Shown: positions 7,850-16,047, counted from the stretch's first letter. The stretch: DNA of 50,690 bases from Deltaproteobacteria bacterium (GCA_011526105.1 WYAZ01000192.1:1-50690), one strand, 5' to 3'. Notes: generated from the letters alone by a model not told the origin. Translations and numbers: made by a program.

Positions 7850-10267
7850 ATGAAACGACTCCTTTCCCTCTCGCTGCTCGTCACCCTCTTCGCCGCTTGC
7901 TCGGAAGAGACGGCGCCCCCTGAGACCTGCCGCAACGGTCAGGTCGATGGAGTCGAGATCTGTGATGGCGAAAACCTCGCTGGCGCCAGCTGCGAGTCGC
8001 TCGGCTATGGGGCAGGAGTCCTCGCCTGCAAGTCCGGCTGCATGGACTTCGACCGGTCGGGTTGTGGCGCGCCGTCGACCTGCGGTGACGGCGCCATCGA
8101 TCCGGGCGAGATCTGTGACGCCTCGGCGCTCGGTGGCGCGACGTGCACGAGCTTGGGTTTCGGGAGCGGGTCCCTCGCGTGCGCCGCGAACTGCTTGGAG
8201 CTCGACACGGTGGGTTGCAGACCGCCCGATGGTTGCGTTCCTCAGTGCGGCGGTCTTCAGTGTGGTGCAGATCCGGTTTGCGGGGTGTCCTGCGGCAGCT
8301 GCGGAGCCCACGATCGCTGCGAGTCGGGCGCCTGCGTTGAGATCTGTGACCTCGACGCGATCGTGCAGGACGGCCGCCTCGATCTGGATGCTCAGGTGGT
8401 TCGGGTCAACGGATCCGTGACGATGAACGGCCGGGTCCTCTCCGACTCGAGCTACAGCCGCGGCTCTGTGATCTTCGTAGATGTCGATGCCGGGTCCGAA
8501 ACTCGTTTCGTGCTCGCGGAGACCGGAGCGGCCACCTACGAGGGAAAGCTCTTCGCCGGCGAGTACCACGTGGACCTCGAAGGCTACCAGCACAGCGAGG
8601 TGCTGCCTCTCGGTCGCACGCGACTCCGAAGATCCGTGAGCATCTCTGGGGATGGTCGTCTAGATCTCGATGCGAAAGTTGTCCGCGTAAGCGGGACCGT
8701 CACCCTGAACGGTTCCGCGCTCGGAAACTCGAGCTACAGCCGAGGCTTTGTTCACTTTGTCGACGCAGATCTGGGGTTCACGACGAGTCGCAGTCTTCCG
8801 GAGACCGGGGCGGCGAACTATGAAGCGAAGCTGTTTGCGGGCCGCTATCGCGTGGATCTCGAGGGCTACCGGCACAGCGACGTTCTACCCCAGGGCCGCG
8901 CGCGCGTTCGACCAAGCGTAGAGCTCTCGCAGGACGGTCGGCTCGATCTGGATGCGAGGGTGGTTCGGGTGAACGGGGCGGTGACCATGAACGGTGCCGC
9001 GCTCGGCAATTCGAGCTACGGTCGCGGCTTTGTCCACTTCGTGGACGCGGACCTGGGCTTCACCACGAGTCACAGTCTCTCTGAAACAGGGGCGGCGAAC
9101 TACGAAGTGAAGCTGTTCGGTGGTCGGTACCGGGTGGATGTCGAGGGCTACCAAAACAGCGACGTTCTCCCGTACGGTCGCGCGCAGATCCAAGCCACCG
9201 TAGACCTTTCACAGGACGGCCGATTGGACCTGGACGCGAGGGTGGCCCGGGTGAACGGGGCGGTGACGATGAACGGCCGCGCGCTGGCGAACTCGGACTA
9301 CGGCCGGGGCTTCGTCCACTTCGTTGATGCAAACCTGGGCTTCACCACGAGCCGCAGTCTCTCTGAAACCGGGGCAGCGAACTACGAGGTGAAGGTGTTT
9401 GCCGGACGTTATCGCGTGGATCTCGAGGGCTACCAGCACAGCGACGTTCTCCCGAAAGGCCGCGCACGGATTCAAGCGAACGTGGAGCTTTCACAGGACG
9501 GCCGATTGGACCTGGACGCAAAGGTGCTCCAGGTGAACGGCGCGGTGACGATGAACAGCCGCGCTCTGGCGAACTCGGACTACACCCGCGGAACCGTACA
9601 CTTCGTTGATGCGGATCTGGGCTTCACGACGAGTCGGAGTCTCTCGGAGACAGGCGCCGCAAACTATGAGGTGAAGCTGTTCGCGGGTCGCTACGGCGTA
9701 GACCTCGAAGGCTACCAGCACAGCGAGGTCTTGCCGCGCAGTCGCACCCGACTGCAGAGCGCGTTGAACCTCTCGCAAGACGGCCGGCTGGATCTCGATG
9801 CGCGGGTCGTGCGGGTGAGCGGCACGGTGACCATCAACGGCGGCCAGATGCCGAACTCGAGCTACACGCGCGGCTTTGTGCAGTTCGTCGATATCGGCCA
9901 CGGCTTCGCGTCGGGTCCGGCGCTCTCCGAAACCGGTGAGGCGCAATACAGCGCGTTCTTGTTTCTCGGGGCCTATCATATCGAGCTCGAGGGCTATCAA
10001 CACGCCGAGGCGCTTCCGCAGAGTCGAACGCGACTTCGAACCGGCTGCGCTTTGGACCCAAGCAAGATTCCGGAAACTCCGCCTCCCCCTCCGCCCCCAC
10101 CTCCACCACCTCCGCCGCCCCCCAACATCTGTGCGGACTATTGCGGACGAGCGACGCCTCAGGGCTGCTGGTGCAACGACCTGTGCGCAACGTACGGTGA
10201 CTGCTGTCAAGATGAGCAAGGGACGGAGGGATCTGACCACACCTACGTCGAGCAAGGCTGCCCCTGA
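7850..10267 (+). CDS. Secreted lipoprotein with six 94-aa repeats and an SMB-like domain
   Basis: 805 residues from the ATG at 7850 (MKRLLSL, lipobox VTLFAAC). The same frame is open to 7823 but lacks a signal there. Two Cys modules of the CGDGxIxPGEICD type span about 25-125, then a short Cys linker. Residues 174 to about 737 are six consecutive repeats of exactly 94 residues. Each starts DGRLDLDA and contains VNGAVTMNG, FVHFVDADLG, LSETGAANYEVKLFAG and VDLEGYQHSDVLP. This pattern recalls carboxypeptidase-regulatory/transthyretin-like beta sandwiches. A run of about 15 prolines leads to a terminal Cys domain from Cys761 (CADYCGR, GCWCNDLC, GDCCQD) resembling somatomedin B. The layout suggests a surface stalk with a disulfide-bonded cap; the ligand is unknown. 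Confidence 0.85.
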   Translation: MKRLLSLSLLVTLFAACSEETAPPETCRNGQVDGVEICDGENLAGASCESLGYGAGVLACKSGCMDFDRSGCGAPSTCGDGAIDPGEICDASALGGATCTSLGFGSGSLACAANCLELDTVGCRPPDGCVPQCGGLQCGADPVCGVSCGSCGAHDRCESGACVEICDLDAIVQDGRLDLDAQVVRVNGSVTMNGRVLSDSSYSRGSVIFVDVDAGSETRFVLAETGAATYEGKLFAGEYHVDLEGYQHSEVLPLGRTRLRRSVSISGDGRLDLDAKVVRVSGTVTLNGSALGNSSYSRGFVHFVDADLGFTTSRSLPETGAANYEAKLFAGRYRVDLEGYRHSDVLPQGRARVRPSVELSQDGRLDLDARVVRVNGAVTMNGAALGNSSYGRGFVHFVDADLGFTTSHSLSETGAANYEVKLFGGRYRVDVEGYQNSDVLPYGRAQIQATVDLSQDGRLDLDARVARVNGAVTMNGRALANSDYGRGFVHFVDANLGFTTSRSLSETGAANYEVKVFAGRYRVDLEGYQHSDVLPKGRARIQANVELSQDGRLDLDAKVLQVNGAVTMNSRALANSDYTRGTVHFVDADLGFTTSRSLSETGAANYEVKLFAGRYGVDLEGYQHSEVLPRSRTRLQSALNLSQDGRLDLDARVVRVSGTVTINGGQMPNSSYTRGFVQFVDIGHGFASGPALSETGEAQYSAFLFLGAYHIELEGYQHAEALPQSRTRLRTGCALDPSKIPETPPPPPPPPPPPPPPPNICADYCGRATPQGCWCNDLCATYGDCCQDEQGTEGSDHTYVEQGCP
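8369..10060 (+). repeat. Six tandem 282-bp coding repeats
   Basis: Units start at 8369, 8651, 8933, 9215, 9497 and 9779, each exactly 282 bp after the last, with no indel. Units 2-5 are the most alike in protein. The first and last are more diverged, as expected for expansion from the middle by unequal crossing over. Confidence 0.95.
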
Positions 10268-10300
10268 AGTCGAGCGACGACCACCAGGTCACCGGCTCTC

Positions 10301-12232
10301 TCAGTCTCTGTGCGTCCGCGCTTCCAAGCGGCGGAGGCGCTCGAGCCGCCGGTCCACAAACTCCGCCGCGCGAAGTGACATCGCCATGATGGTGAGCTGT
10401 GGGTTGACGCCGAGTGAGCTCGGAACCGCGGCTCCATCGCACACAAAGAGGTTGGTGACATCATGGGTCTCGTGCGTGGCGTCCACGACCGCCTTCAGTG
10501 GATCCACACCCATTCGCGCGGTGCCCAGCGGGTGGTAGGCGGTGAGATCCATGTGCCGCACAGGCACCCGAGCGCGTTCGAGCCGCTCCACGTCCAAGAG
10601 CGACCTTAGACGCTCGAAGCCGCGCACCGGCACTCGAACCTCCTTCGCACCCGCCGCGAAGTAGACCCGCGAGAGGATGCCGAAGCCTCGCTGCAGCTTC
10701 GCGCGATCCACCTCGTTCAGCCAGTAGCTCGTCCGCGGCAGACCGCCCGCCCCAGAACGGACTCGGCCGGTGGAGGTGTCCTTCACCATGAATCCGAAGC
10801 CAAAGGTGGAATCGAACTTCTCCATGAGCGCGGTGTACGAAGGGCCAAAGCCCGCGAGTGAAGCCGCAGTGAGGTCGAGCGGCGTTGTCCCTCCTTCGAA
10901 GTAGAGACCCTCCTCGGCGAACTCGTCGATCGCGTAGCCCTGCGGCACCGTACGTGAGGCGTTGATCGACTCGCCAAACACACCGATAGCGGCCGAGGCC
11001 GGGTGGATGGATAGGTTGCGCCCGAGCTGGCCCGAACAGCCGGCGAGCCCGCTCTGCTCGAGCAGGACCGGGGTCATGAGTGAGCCGCACGACAGCACCA
11101 CGATCTTTGCCCGAACGGCAAGCCGAGAGGAGGTCTCGGTCGCAAAGCCCGTCACTCCCGTCGCTACCCTGCGCTCAGTCGAGACATGGTCGACCTTGAA
11201 GCCCGTGAGGAGCTGCGCGCCAGCGCCAAGCGCGGCCGGCACATACGAGACGTTCATCGAGCGCTTGGCGTCCGTCGGGCAACCGAAGCAGCACAGGCCC
11301 TGGCCGTCGCACCCGGGCGCGTTGCGCCGCAACGCATGATGTGAGTATCCGAGCTTGTCGCAGCCTTCTGCGATGAGCTCCGCCGGCCTGCCCAACGCGG
11401 CACGAGAGGAGGGCTGGACGTCGAGGAATCGTTCCAGCTCATCGTAGTGCGGCGCCAGCGCGGACTCGGTGAAGTCGGAGAGTCCGGCCGCCCGCCACTG
11501 CGCGAGCACCTTCTCCGAAACCCGAAAACAAGTGCCGGAGTTGATGAGCGTGGTGCCGCCCACGCCGCGTCCGATGGGGATGGGGATCGCGGTGTTGCCC
11601 AGCGCGACCGTGGCGCCACTCCGCCGGTACATCTTCTTCATCATGTCGACGGACCGCCCAGTGAAGGCGCTCCGGGTGAAGAGCGCGCCCTCCTCGAGCA
11701 GGAGAACGGCGTGGCCTCGACGGGCGAGGGCATGGGCGATCGGGGCGCCGCCCGCGCCCGTACCCACCACGACGACCTCGCACTCGAGCGTCTCGCCATC
11801 TCGAAGTGTCGCGGCGTCCATAACTTGCTCGCGCCATCGAGCGCGCTCGAGCACCTTCGGCGGCTCCACGACGTACCGACAACCGAGCTGCTCGAAGACG
11901 GCGCGATCGTCGAAGTACCCGAGCTTGACGGGAACGAGCAGGCCGCGCAGCGCGAGACGCGTGGACTCGCCGCGGTCGAGCGTCTCGAGCACCTGGATCC
12001 GACGGCCCAAAGGCAAGCGGGCGAAGCGCGCGCGATGCGAGATAAACGCCTGAACGTCGAGCGCGCGAAGCAGCGCCTTGAACGCGGCCTGCGCGGTGGA
12101 GGGGAGGTCGTTCACGAGGGCGGCAGCTCGACGGGCGGCCTCGGGCCCGGCCGCCGGAAGGACCTGTCCCGCTGGCAATACGGTGTGAGCAAACACCTCG
12201 AGCTGTGCGAGCTCAGCGGCGTTCAGGCTCAT
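10301..12232 (-). CDS. GMC-family oxidoreductase, fatty-alcohol-oxidase-like
   Basis: 643 residues from the ATG at 12232 (MSLNAAELAQ), which overlaps the stop of the upstream gene (ATGA). A longer in-frame start exists at 12319 but lies inside that gene. The N-terminal ~120 residues form a helical extension like that fused to long-chain alcohol oxidases. A Rossmann FAD motif follows (VVVGTGAGGAPIAHALARRG). A Cys-rich insert (CDGQGLCCFGCPTDAKRS) resembles the membrane-associated fatty alcohol oxidases. The C-terminal active-site His is in YHPLGTARMG and the partner Asn in GVNPQLTIM. The expected reaction is FAD-dependent oxidation of an alcohol (fatty alcohol or sterol) to the aldehyde. Its operon and the divergent aldehyde dehydrogenase support fatty alcohol use. 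Confidence 0.88.
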   Translation of the reverse strand: MSLNAAELAQLEVFAHTVLPAGQVLPAAGPEAARRAAALVNDLPSTAQAAFKALLRALDVQAFISHRARFARLPLGRRIQVLETLDRGESTRLALRGLLVPVKLGYFDDRAVFEQLGCRYVVEPPKVLERARWREQVMDAATLRDGETLECEVVVVGTGAGGAPIAHALARRGHAVLLLEEGALFTRSAFTGRSVDMMKKMYRRSGATVALGNTAIPIPIGRGVGGTTLINSGTCFRVSEKVLAQWRAAGLSDFTESALAPHYDELERFLDVQPSSRAALGRPAELIAEGCDKLGYSHHALRRNAPGCDGQGLCCFGCPTDAKRSMNVSYVPAALGAGAQLLTGFKVDHVSTERRVATGVTGFATETSSRLAVRAKIVVLSCGSLMTPVLLEQSGLAGCSGQLGRNLSIHPASAAIGVFGESINASRTVPQGYAIDEFAEEGLYFEGGTTPLDLTAASLAGFGPSYTALMEKFDSTFGFGFMVKDTSTGRVRSGAGGLPRTSYWLNEVDRAKLQRGFGILSRVYFAAGAKEVRVPVRGFERLRSLLDVERLERARVPVRHMDLTAYHPLGTARMGVDPLKAVVDATHETHDVTNLFVCDGAAVPSSLGVNPQLTIMAMSLRAAEFVDRRLERLRRLEARTHRD

Positions 12233-12708
12233 GTGGACTCGCCCAGCAGAGCGCGACGAGCGACCGCCGCGCAGCGAGCTTCGAATTGCCGTCTGGCTCG
12301 AGTCGGAACCGGCAGCCACGAGGCGAGAAACGTCGGCAGCTCGAAGAGGCCGAAGTGCATCGTCCCGGAGGCGAGCTCGAGGCCCGAGGGGTGAGAGAGG
12401 GTGACCGGCAGAATTGTCATCGACTGCACGGGCGCGAGGGGTCTCGGTGACTTCGCTCCGCGGAGCTCATAGTGCCGGTCGCCAGCGGACCAGAAGAGCG
12501 CGTAGTGGATGCTCGGTGGCGCGGCCGAGAGGGTGAGGGTGCCCTGACACGGGGCCTCGTCGCCGAAGACGTCGGCGTGTACGATGCCCTCGATTCTAAA
12601 GAGGCCACCCGCGACTTGGGCGGTTCGAATGTGGAACGCGATCGGGTGCACCTCCCCGGCGCCGTCCGTGACCTTTCCGCGCATCGTCTCCGTGAATGAG
12701 AGCTTCAT
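12229..12708 (-). CDS. Small protein coupled to the GMC oxidoreductase
   Basis: 159 residues from the ATG at 12708, preceded by a strong AGGAGG site. The longer open frame upstream is Arg-rich and overlaps the preceding gene. The N-terminal FTETMRGKV motif resembles a beta-rich module found fused or adjacent to cholesterol-oxidase-type GMC enzymes. That relation is from memory and should be tested. No signal peptide is seen. The stop overlaps the GMC start by 4 bp, so the two are translationally coupled. It may be a lipocalin-like or membrane-binding accessory to the oxidase. Confidence 0.75.
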   Translation of the reverse strand: MKLSFTETMRGKVTDGAGEVHPIAFHIRTAQVAGGLFRIEGIVHADVFGDEAPCQGTLTLSAAPPSIHYALFWSAGDRHYELRGAKSPRPLAPVQSMTILPVTLSHPSGLELASGTMHFGLFELPTFLASWLPVPTRARRQFEARCAAVARRALLGEST

Positions 12709-12734
12709 CCTGGTGCTCCTCCTGTGGCGCGGCC

Positions 12735-13760
12735 TCAAACGACGCGCGGGAATCGTGGATCGGGCTGTCTGCGAAGAAACTCGAGCGCGCCGCCGTGAGC
12801 GCTGCGCAGGGAGAATGAAGCGCCGTCGCTCGGACGCACCACCAGCTCGACCGCCGCCAGCTTGCTGTTGTAGCAGTAGGAGTGCTCGCCGCTTGGGTTG
12901 TCGTACCCGAGGCACACCATCGGCTGCTTCGAGGCGTCCATCGACAGCGCCGCCTCGCCGGCGTCGCCGCGGATCGTGAGCGTCCAGCGGTCGTCCTCCA
13001 CCGTGGCCTGCTGAAGCCAGGCATCGAAGATGCGATCGAAGCGGTAGCTGCGAGCGCCCCTGCGCACCACCAACGCCGACAGCCGCGGCGTCGTGCGCCC
13101 GCCGATGCGCACGCGCGCGGAGAAGCCTTCAACCATGGCGTCCTCGTCCGGGAAGAGGCACTGCCCCCACGCGTACTCGAAGGCGTGTTCCTTGCCCCAG
13201 TTGTGGCCCTGCATGCCGTACCAGCCATCGATGTCCACGCTCTCACCTGGGAGCTCGAGAGATCCGCCAAAGCGGAGGGAGGGAAATGGCGTCAGCAACT
13301 TCGACTTTGGAAACGGGCCCACGCGGAGGAGCTTCCAAGGAAGAATCGACAGTGGCTCTGCGACCGGCGAGGTCTCGGCGCGCCAAGAGATGTCAAAGCG
13401 CACCCGGCCTTCCGGCGCTTCGACCTCCCCCTTCGCGTGTCCACTTGCACCCAGGTTCATCGACATCGATCGGGTGTGTATGCCCGCGGCCGCGAGGCTC
13501 GCTTCTCGGAGCGGTTGCGTCACCCGCTGGGCGATGGTGAGCTTACGCTCACCGTCGAACCAGATGAACCAGCTCTCGGCGACGGGTGGAGCATCCAGCG
13601 GGGCGAGGATGGTCTGTTTCAACCAGAAGGCACGAGGACGAGCGGGGTCGTTCGCGCGAATGAACCAGCTCTCGATGTGGCCCTGGCCTCCCATGAAGCG
13701 ACAGGCGTTGTCGGCCGGCTCGGGTCCAAGGAGCCCAGCCAGGCGGCCCTGCGTGATCAC
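12735..13760 (-). CDS. Lipocalin-like protein (CrtC/AttH-type resemblance)
   Basis: 341 residues, all beta-rich, without a signal peptide. The central YGMQGHNWGKEHAFEYAWGQ block resembles the HNWG signature of hydroxyneurosporene synthase/AttH-type double lipocalins. Trp-rich repeats (ESWFIRAND, ESWFIWFDG) occur early. Such proteins bind hydrophobic ligands such as carotenoids, lipids or terpenoids. It overlaps the regulator gene by 4 bp (ATGA at 13757-13760) and is followed after 26 bp by the small protein. A role in holding or modifying a lipid substrate for the downstream oxidase is inferred; no catalytic residue can be assigned. Confidence 0.7.
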   Translation of the reverse strand: MITQGRLAGLLGPEPADNACRFMGGQGHIESWFIRANDPARPRAFWLKQTILAPLDAPPVAESWFIWFDGERKLTIAQRVTQPLREASLAAAGIHTRSMSMNLGASGHAKGEVEAPEGRVRFDISWRAETSPVAEPLSILPWKLLRVGPFPKSKLLTPFPSLRFGGSLELPGESVDIDGWYGMQGHNWGKEHAFEYAWGQCLFPDEDAMVEGFSARVRIGGRTTPRLSALVVRRGARSYRFDRIFDAWLQQATVEDDRWTLTIRGDAGEAALSMDASKQPMVCLGYDNPSGEHSYCYNSKLAAVELVVRPSDGASFSLRSAHGGALEFLRRQPDPRFPRVV

Positions 13761-14440
13761 AAGCGCGCCTCCTCGAGGGTGCGCAGCCCGGTGGCGGCGT
13801 GGTCACGCATCGCCTTCGATGCCGCCTTCGCGTCGCGTACACGAATCGCCGCGACCGCGCGCCGATGGTGACGAGGATCGAAGACGTCCGCGCGATAGAG
13901 CGGAAGGAACCGCTCGGCGTTCTGAAAGTAGACCTCGCGCACGACGCGAGAGAGCAGCGTGAGGAGCTGGTTGCCGGAGATGAGCATGAGCTCGTGGAAG
14001 AAGTCGTAGTCGATGCGCTGCGCGGACCCCGGCTTGAGCTTGGGGTCGGAGAGCTGGCGCGCGAGATCTCCTAGGCGGGCCATCGACGCCGCGTCCGCCT
14101 TGAGTGCCGCCTGCTCGGCGCCCCAGGCCAGGAGCAAGCCTCGCACCTCGTGGAGGTCTCGCATGATCGCCCGCCCCTGCTCTCCACCGGCCTCCATCAG
14201 CGCGGGGACGATCCCCAACCCCGGATCCAGCAGCAGATCGGCCACCCGTGTGGCTCCGCCCTGGCGAATCTTCACGAGGCCCCAGGCCTCCAGGCGCTTC
14301 ATGGCCTCGCGTACGCTCGAGCGGTTGACCGCGTACTTCTCGGCCAGCACTCGTTCGGACGGAATCGCATCGCCGGGCTTCAGACGGCCCTTCACGATCG
14401 CCGTTCGAAGGGTGGATGCGAGTTTGTCCGCGACATTCAT
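13757..14440 (-). CDS. FadR-like GntR-family regulator
   Basis: About 227 residues from the ATG at 14440 (MNVADKL), which has a GAGGG upstream. An in-frame ATG at 14458 would start 1 base from the operator and has no ribosome site. The N-terminal winged helix reads IPSERVLAEKYAVNRSSVREAMKR, with the three Arg positions that read DNA in E. coli FadR (ER, NR, VRE). The C-terminal helical domain contains DYDFFHELMLISGN. This aligns without gaps, from memory, to the DYNIFRGLAFASGN stretch of E. coli FadR. FCD-type metal His residues (HHRRA, RDHAATG) are also possible. It probably represses its own operon and the divergent aldehyde dehydrogenase, released by acyl-CoA or a related ligand. Confidence 0.88.
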   Translation of the reverse strand: MNVADKLASTLRTAIVKGRLKPGDAIPSERVLAEKYAVNRSSVREAMKRLEAWGLVKIRQGGATRVADLLLDPGLGIVPALMEAGGEQGRAIMRDLHEVRGLLLAWGAEQAALKADAASMARLGDLARQLSDPKLKPGSAQRIDYDFFHELMLISGNQLLTLLSRVVREVYFQNAERFLPLYRADVFDPRHHRRAVAAIRVRDAKAASKAMRDHAATGLRTLEEARL

Positions 14441-14459
14441 ACGGGAGACGGCCCTCATA

Positions 14460-14474
14460 ACTGGTCCGACCAGT
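14460..14474. promoter_or_regulatory. FadR-type operator O1
   Basis: ACTGGTCCGACCAGT is a perfect 7+1+7 inverted repeat. It matches the classical E. coli FadR consensus (AACTGGTCNGACCAGTT core) at every non-N position. It sits immediately upstream of the regulator gene, so binding would block transcription or translation of the minus operon. A TTGCAA (14494-14499) is a weak -35 candidate. Confidence 0.8.
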
Positions 14475-14518
14475 AGCACCGATGGGGGACGGTTTGCAAC
14501 CACCGCACAGGGGTCGCA

Positions 14519-14560
14519 TTGACAGTTGCGGCCGAAGGGCTCAGACATGGCCCGACCAGT
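14519..14560 (+). promoter_or_regulatory. Aldehyde dehydrogenase promoter with second operator O2
   Basis: TTGACA at 14519-14524 is an exact sigma-70 -35 box; the -10 near 14543-14548 (AGACAT) is poor. CATGGCCCGACCAGT at 14546-14560 matches the O1 palindrome at 11 of 14 defined positions, with a perfect right half-site. It lies at and just after the -10, a repressing position. The ribosome site AGGAG (14579-14583) and ATG (14590) follow. Confidence 0.55.
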
Positions 14561-14589
14561 TCTGCCTTTCCGGTCGCTAGGAGTTCACG

Positions 14590-16038
14590 ATGCAGGCCCC
14601 ATTCGACCCCGTGCCCCGCGCCTTCGAGCGGCTTCAGCAGGCCGCAAAGACCGCTCCGTCTCCGTCCGTTGCTGAGCGCGACGACCGGCTCGAGCGGCTG
14701 GAGCGCTTGCTCGTGGCTCACCGAGAGGACTTCGTGCGCTGCATCTCGGAGGACTTCGGGGTGCGACCGCGCGCCGAAACACTCTCGGCAGATCTGCTGC
14801 TCACGCTCGATGGCGTTCGCTACGCGCGTCGCCATCTCAGGTCGTGGATGAAGCGTAGGCCGGCGCCTCCGCATCCGGTCTTCTTGCCGTCCCGCGCATT
14901 CGTAGAGCCTCGGCCGCGCGGCGTCGTGGGTGTCATCGCCCCGTGGAACTACCCGGTGAACCTGGCGCTGGGCCCGCTCGGCGCGGCGCTCGCGGCTGGG
15001 AACCGAGTGCTCGTCAAGCCCTCGGAGCTCACGCCGAAGACCGCCGCGCTCATCGCCGAGACCATCGCCGAGCGCTTCAGCGCGGACGAGGTCGGGGTCG
15101 TCACCGGCGGTGCCGAAGTCGCTCGTTCGATCACCGCGCTCCCGCTCGACGCGTTGGTGTTTACGGGCTCCACCGCGGTGGGGAGGCTCGTGGCTCGGGC
15201 CGCGGCAGAGAACCTCACCCCGGTCACCCTCGAGCTGGGTGGCAAGTCACCCGCGCTCGTCCACAGCTCGTTCAATCTCGATCTCGCCGCCGAACGTATC
15301 ATCGCCGGCAAGCTCTTCAACGGCGGCCAGACCTGCATCGCACCGGACTACGCGCTCGTGGCCAGGGGCTCGGAGGCGCGGTTCGTATCAGAGCTGAAGA
15401 AGGCGGTCGCGCGCGGCTATCCGCAACTCCAAGGCCTGAGCTCCATCATCCACGAGGGGGCACTGCATCGCCTACAGGGCATCGTCGAAGACGCACGCTC
15501 GAAGGGTGCGCGCGTCGAATTGCTCGGTGATCCATCGCCTGGAGGCCGCGTCATGACGCCCGTGGCGTTGCTCGACGTCACCGAGGATATGCTCGCGATG
15601 AAGGAGGAGATCTTCGGGCCGGTGTTGCCCATCGAGACCTTCGAGTCATTGGATTCGGCCATCTCCCGCATCGCCGCGCGTCCGCACCCGCTGGCGTTCT
15701 ACTACTTCGATGAGGACGAGGGCCGCATTTGCGATGTGCTCGCGCGTGTCACCTCCGGTGGCGCTTGCATCAACGACACCCTCGTCCACTTCGCCCAGGA
15801 GTCGCTCCCCTTTGGTGGAGTGGGAGCGAGCGGCATCGGCGCCTACCACGGGCGAGCGGGCTTCGAGACGTTCTCGCATGCTCGCTCCGTTCTGGTGGCA
15901 AGCCGGTGGAGCCCCGCGCGCAAGCTCCTCGCGCCGCCCTACGGGTCCATCCTCGAGAAGGCGCTGGAGTTGCTCGTGCGCACCAGGTCTGCCAGTTCCG
16001 ACGCGCATCGGCCGAAATCGCGACCGAAGGGGTCTTGA
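14590..16038 (+). CDS. Aldehyde dehydrogenase (class 3 / coniferyl-aldehyde type)
   Basis: 482 residues, preceded by AGGAG at 6-bp spacing. The family hallmarks are VIAPWNYPVNLALGP, VFTGSTAVG, the general-base Glu in LELGGKSP and the catalytic Cys in GGQTCIAPDY. The shorter length and sequence fit the class 3 fatty/coniferyl aldehyde group, which oxidises aldehydes to acids with NAD(P)+. No C-terminal membrane anchor is seen. Divergent from the regulator/GMC operon and sharing its operators, it would take the aldehyde made by the GMC enzyme on to the acid. The last residues (PKSRPKGS) and the stop are encoded by a MITE-like repeat end, so the native C-terminus may have been replaced. Confidence 0.92.
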   Translation: MQAPFDPVPRAFERLQQAAKTAPSPSVAERDDRLERLERLLVAHREDFVRCISEDFGVRPRAETLSADLLLTLDGVRYARRHLRSWMKRRPAPPHPVFLPSRAFVEPRPRGVVGVIAPWNYPVNLALGPLGAALAAGNRVLVKPSELTPKTAALIAETIAERFSADEVGVVTGGAEVARSITALPLDALVFTGSTAVGRLVARAAAENLTPVTLELGGKSPALVHSSFNLDLAAERIIAGKLFNGGQTCIAPDYALVARGSEARFVSELKKAVARGYPQLQGLSSIIHEGALHRLQGIVEDARSKGARVELLGDPSPGGRVMTPVALLDVTEDMLAMKEEIFGPVLPIETFESLDSAISRIAARPHPLAFYYFDEDEGRICDVLARVTSGGACINDTLVHFAQESLPFGGVGASGIGAYHGRAGFETFSHARSVLVASRWSPARKLLAPPYGSILEKALELLVRTRSASSDAHRPKSRPKGS

Positions 16039-16047
16039 GATGAGCTC
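16001..16047. repeat. MITE-like repeat, single right end (copy 2)
   Basis: ACGCGCATCGGCCGAAATCG followed by CGACCGAAGGGGTCTTGAGATGAGCTC (in two stretches) matches the right end of copy 1 with few differences. No opposite end is found nearby, so this is a half element. It contains the stop of the aldehyde dehydrogenase gene and touches the stop of the convergent lipoprotein gene at 16047. Confidence 0.75.

Noticed and set aside
6842-8593. Minus-strand open frame of 583 codons over the Cys-rich lipoprotein and repeat protein
   Set aside because: Reads mainly Arg/Ser and overlaps two genes with good signals; an artefact of GC-rich Cys/Gly codons.
13757-14458. Treating the regulator as a plain FCD-family GntR protein with no FadR link
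   Set aside because: His residues of an FCD-like site can be picked out, but the DNA-reading Arg set, the gap-free match to FadR and the ideal FadR operator favour a FadR-like assignment; the metal site is left open.
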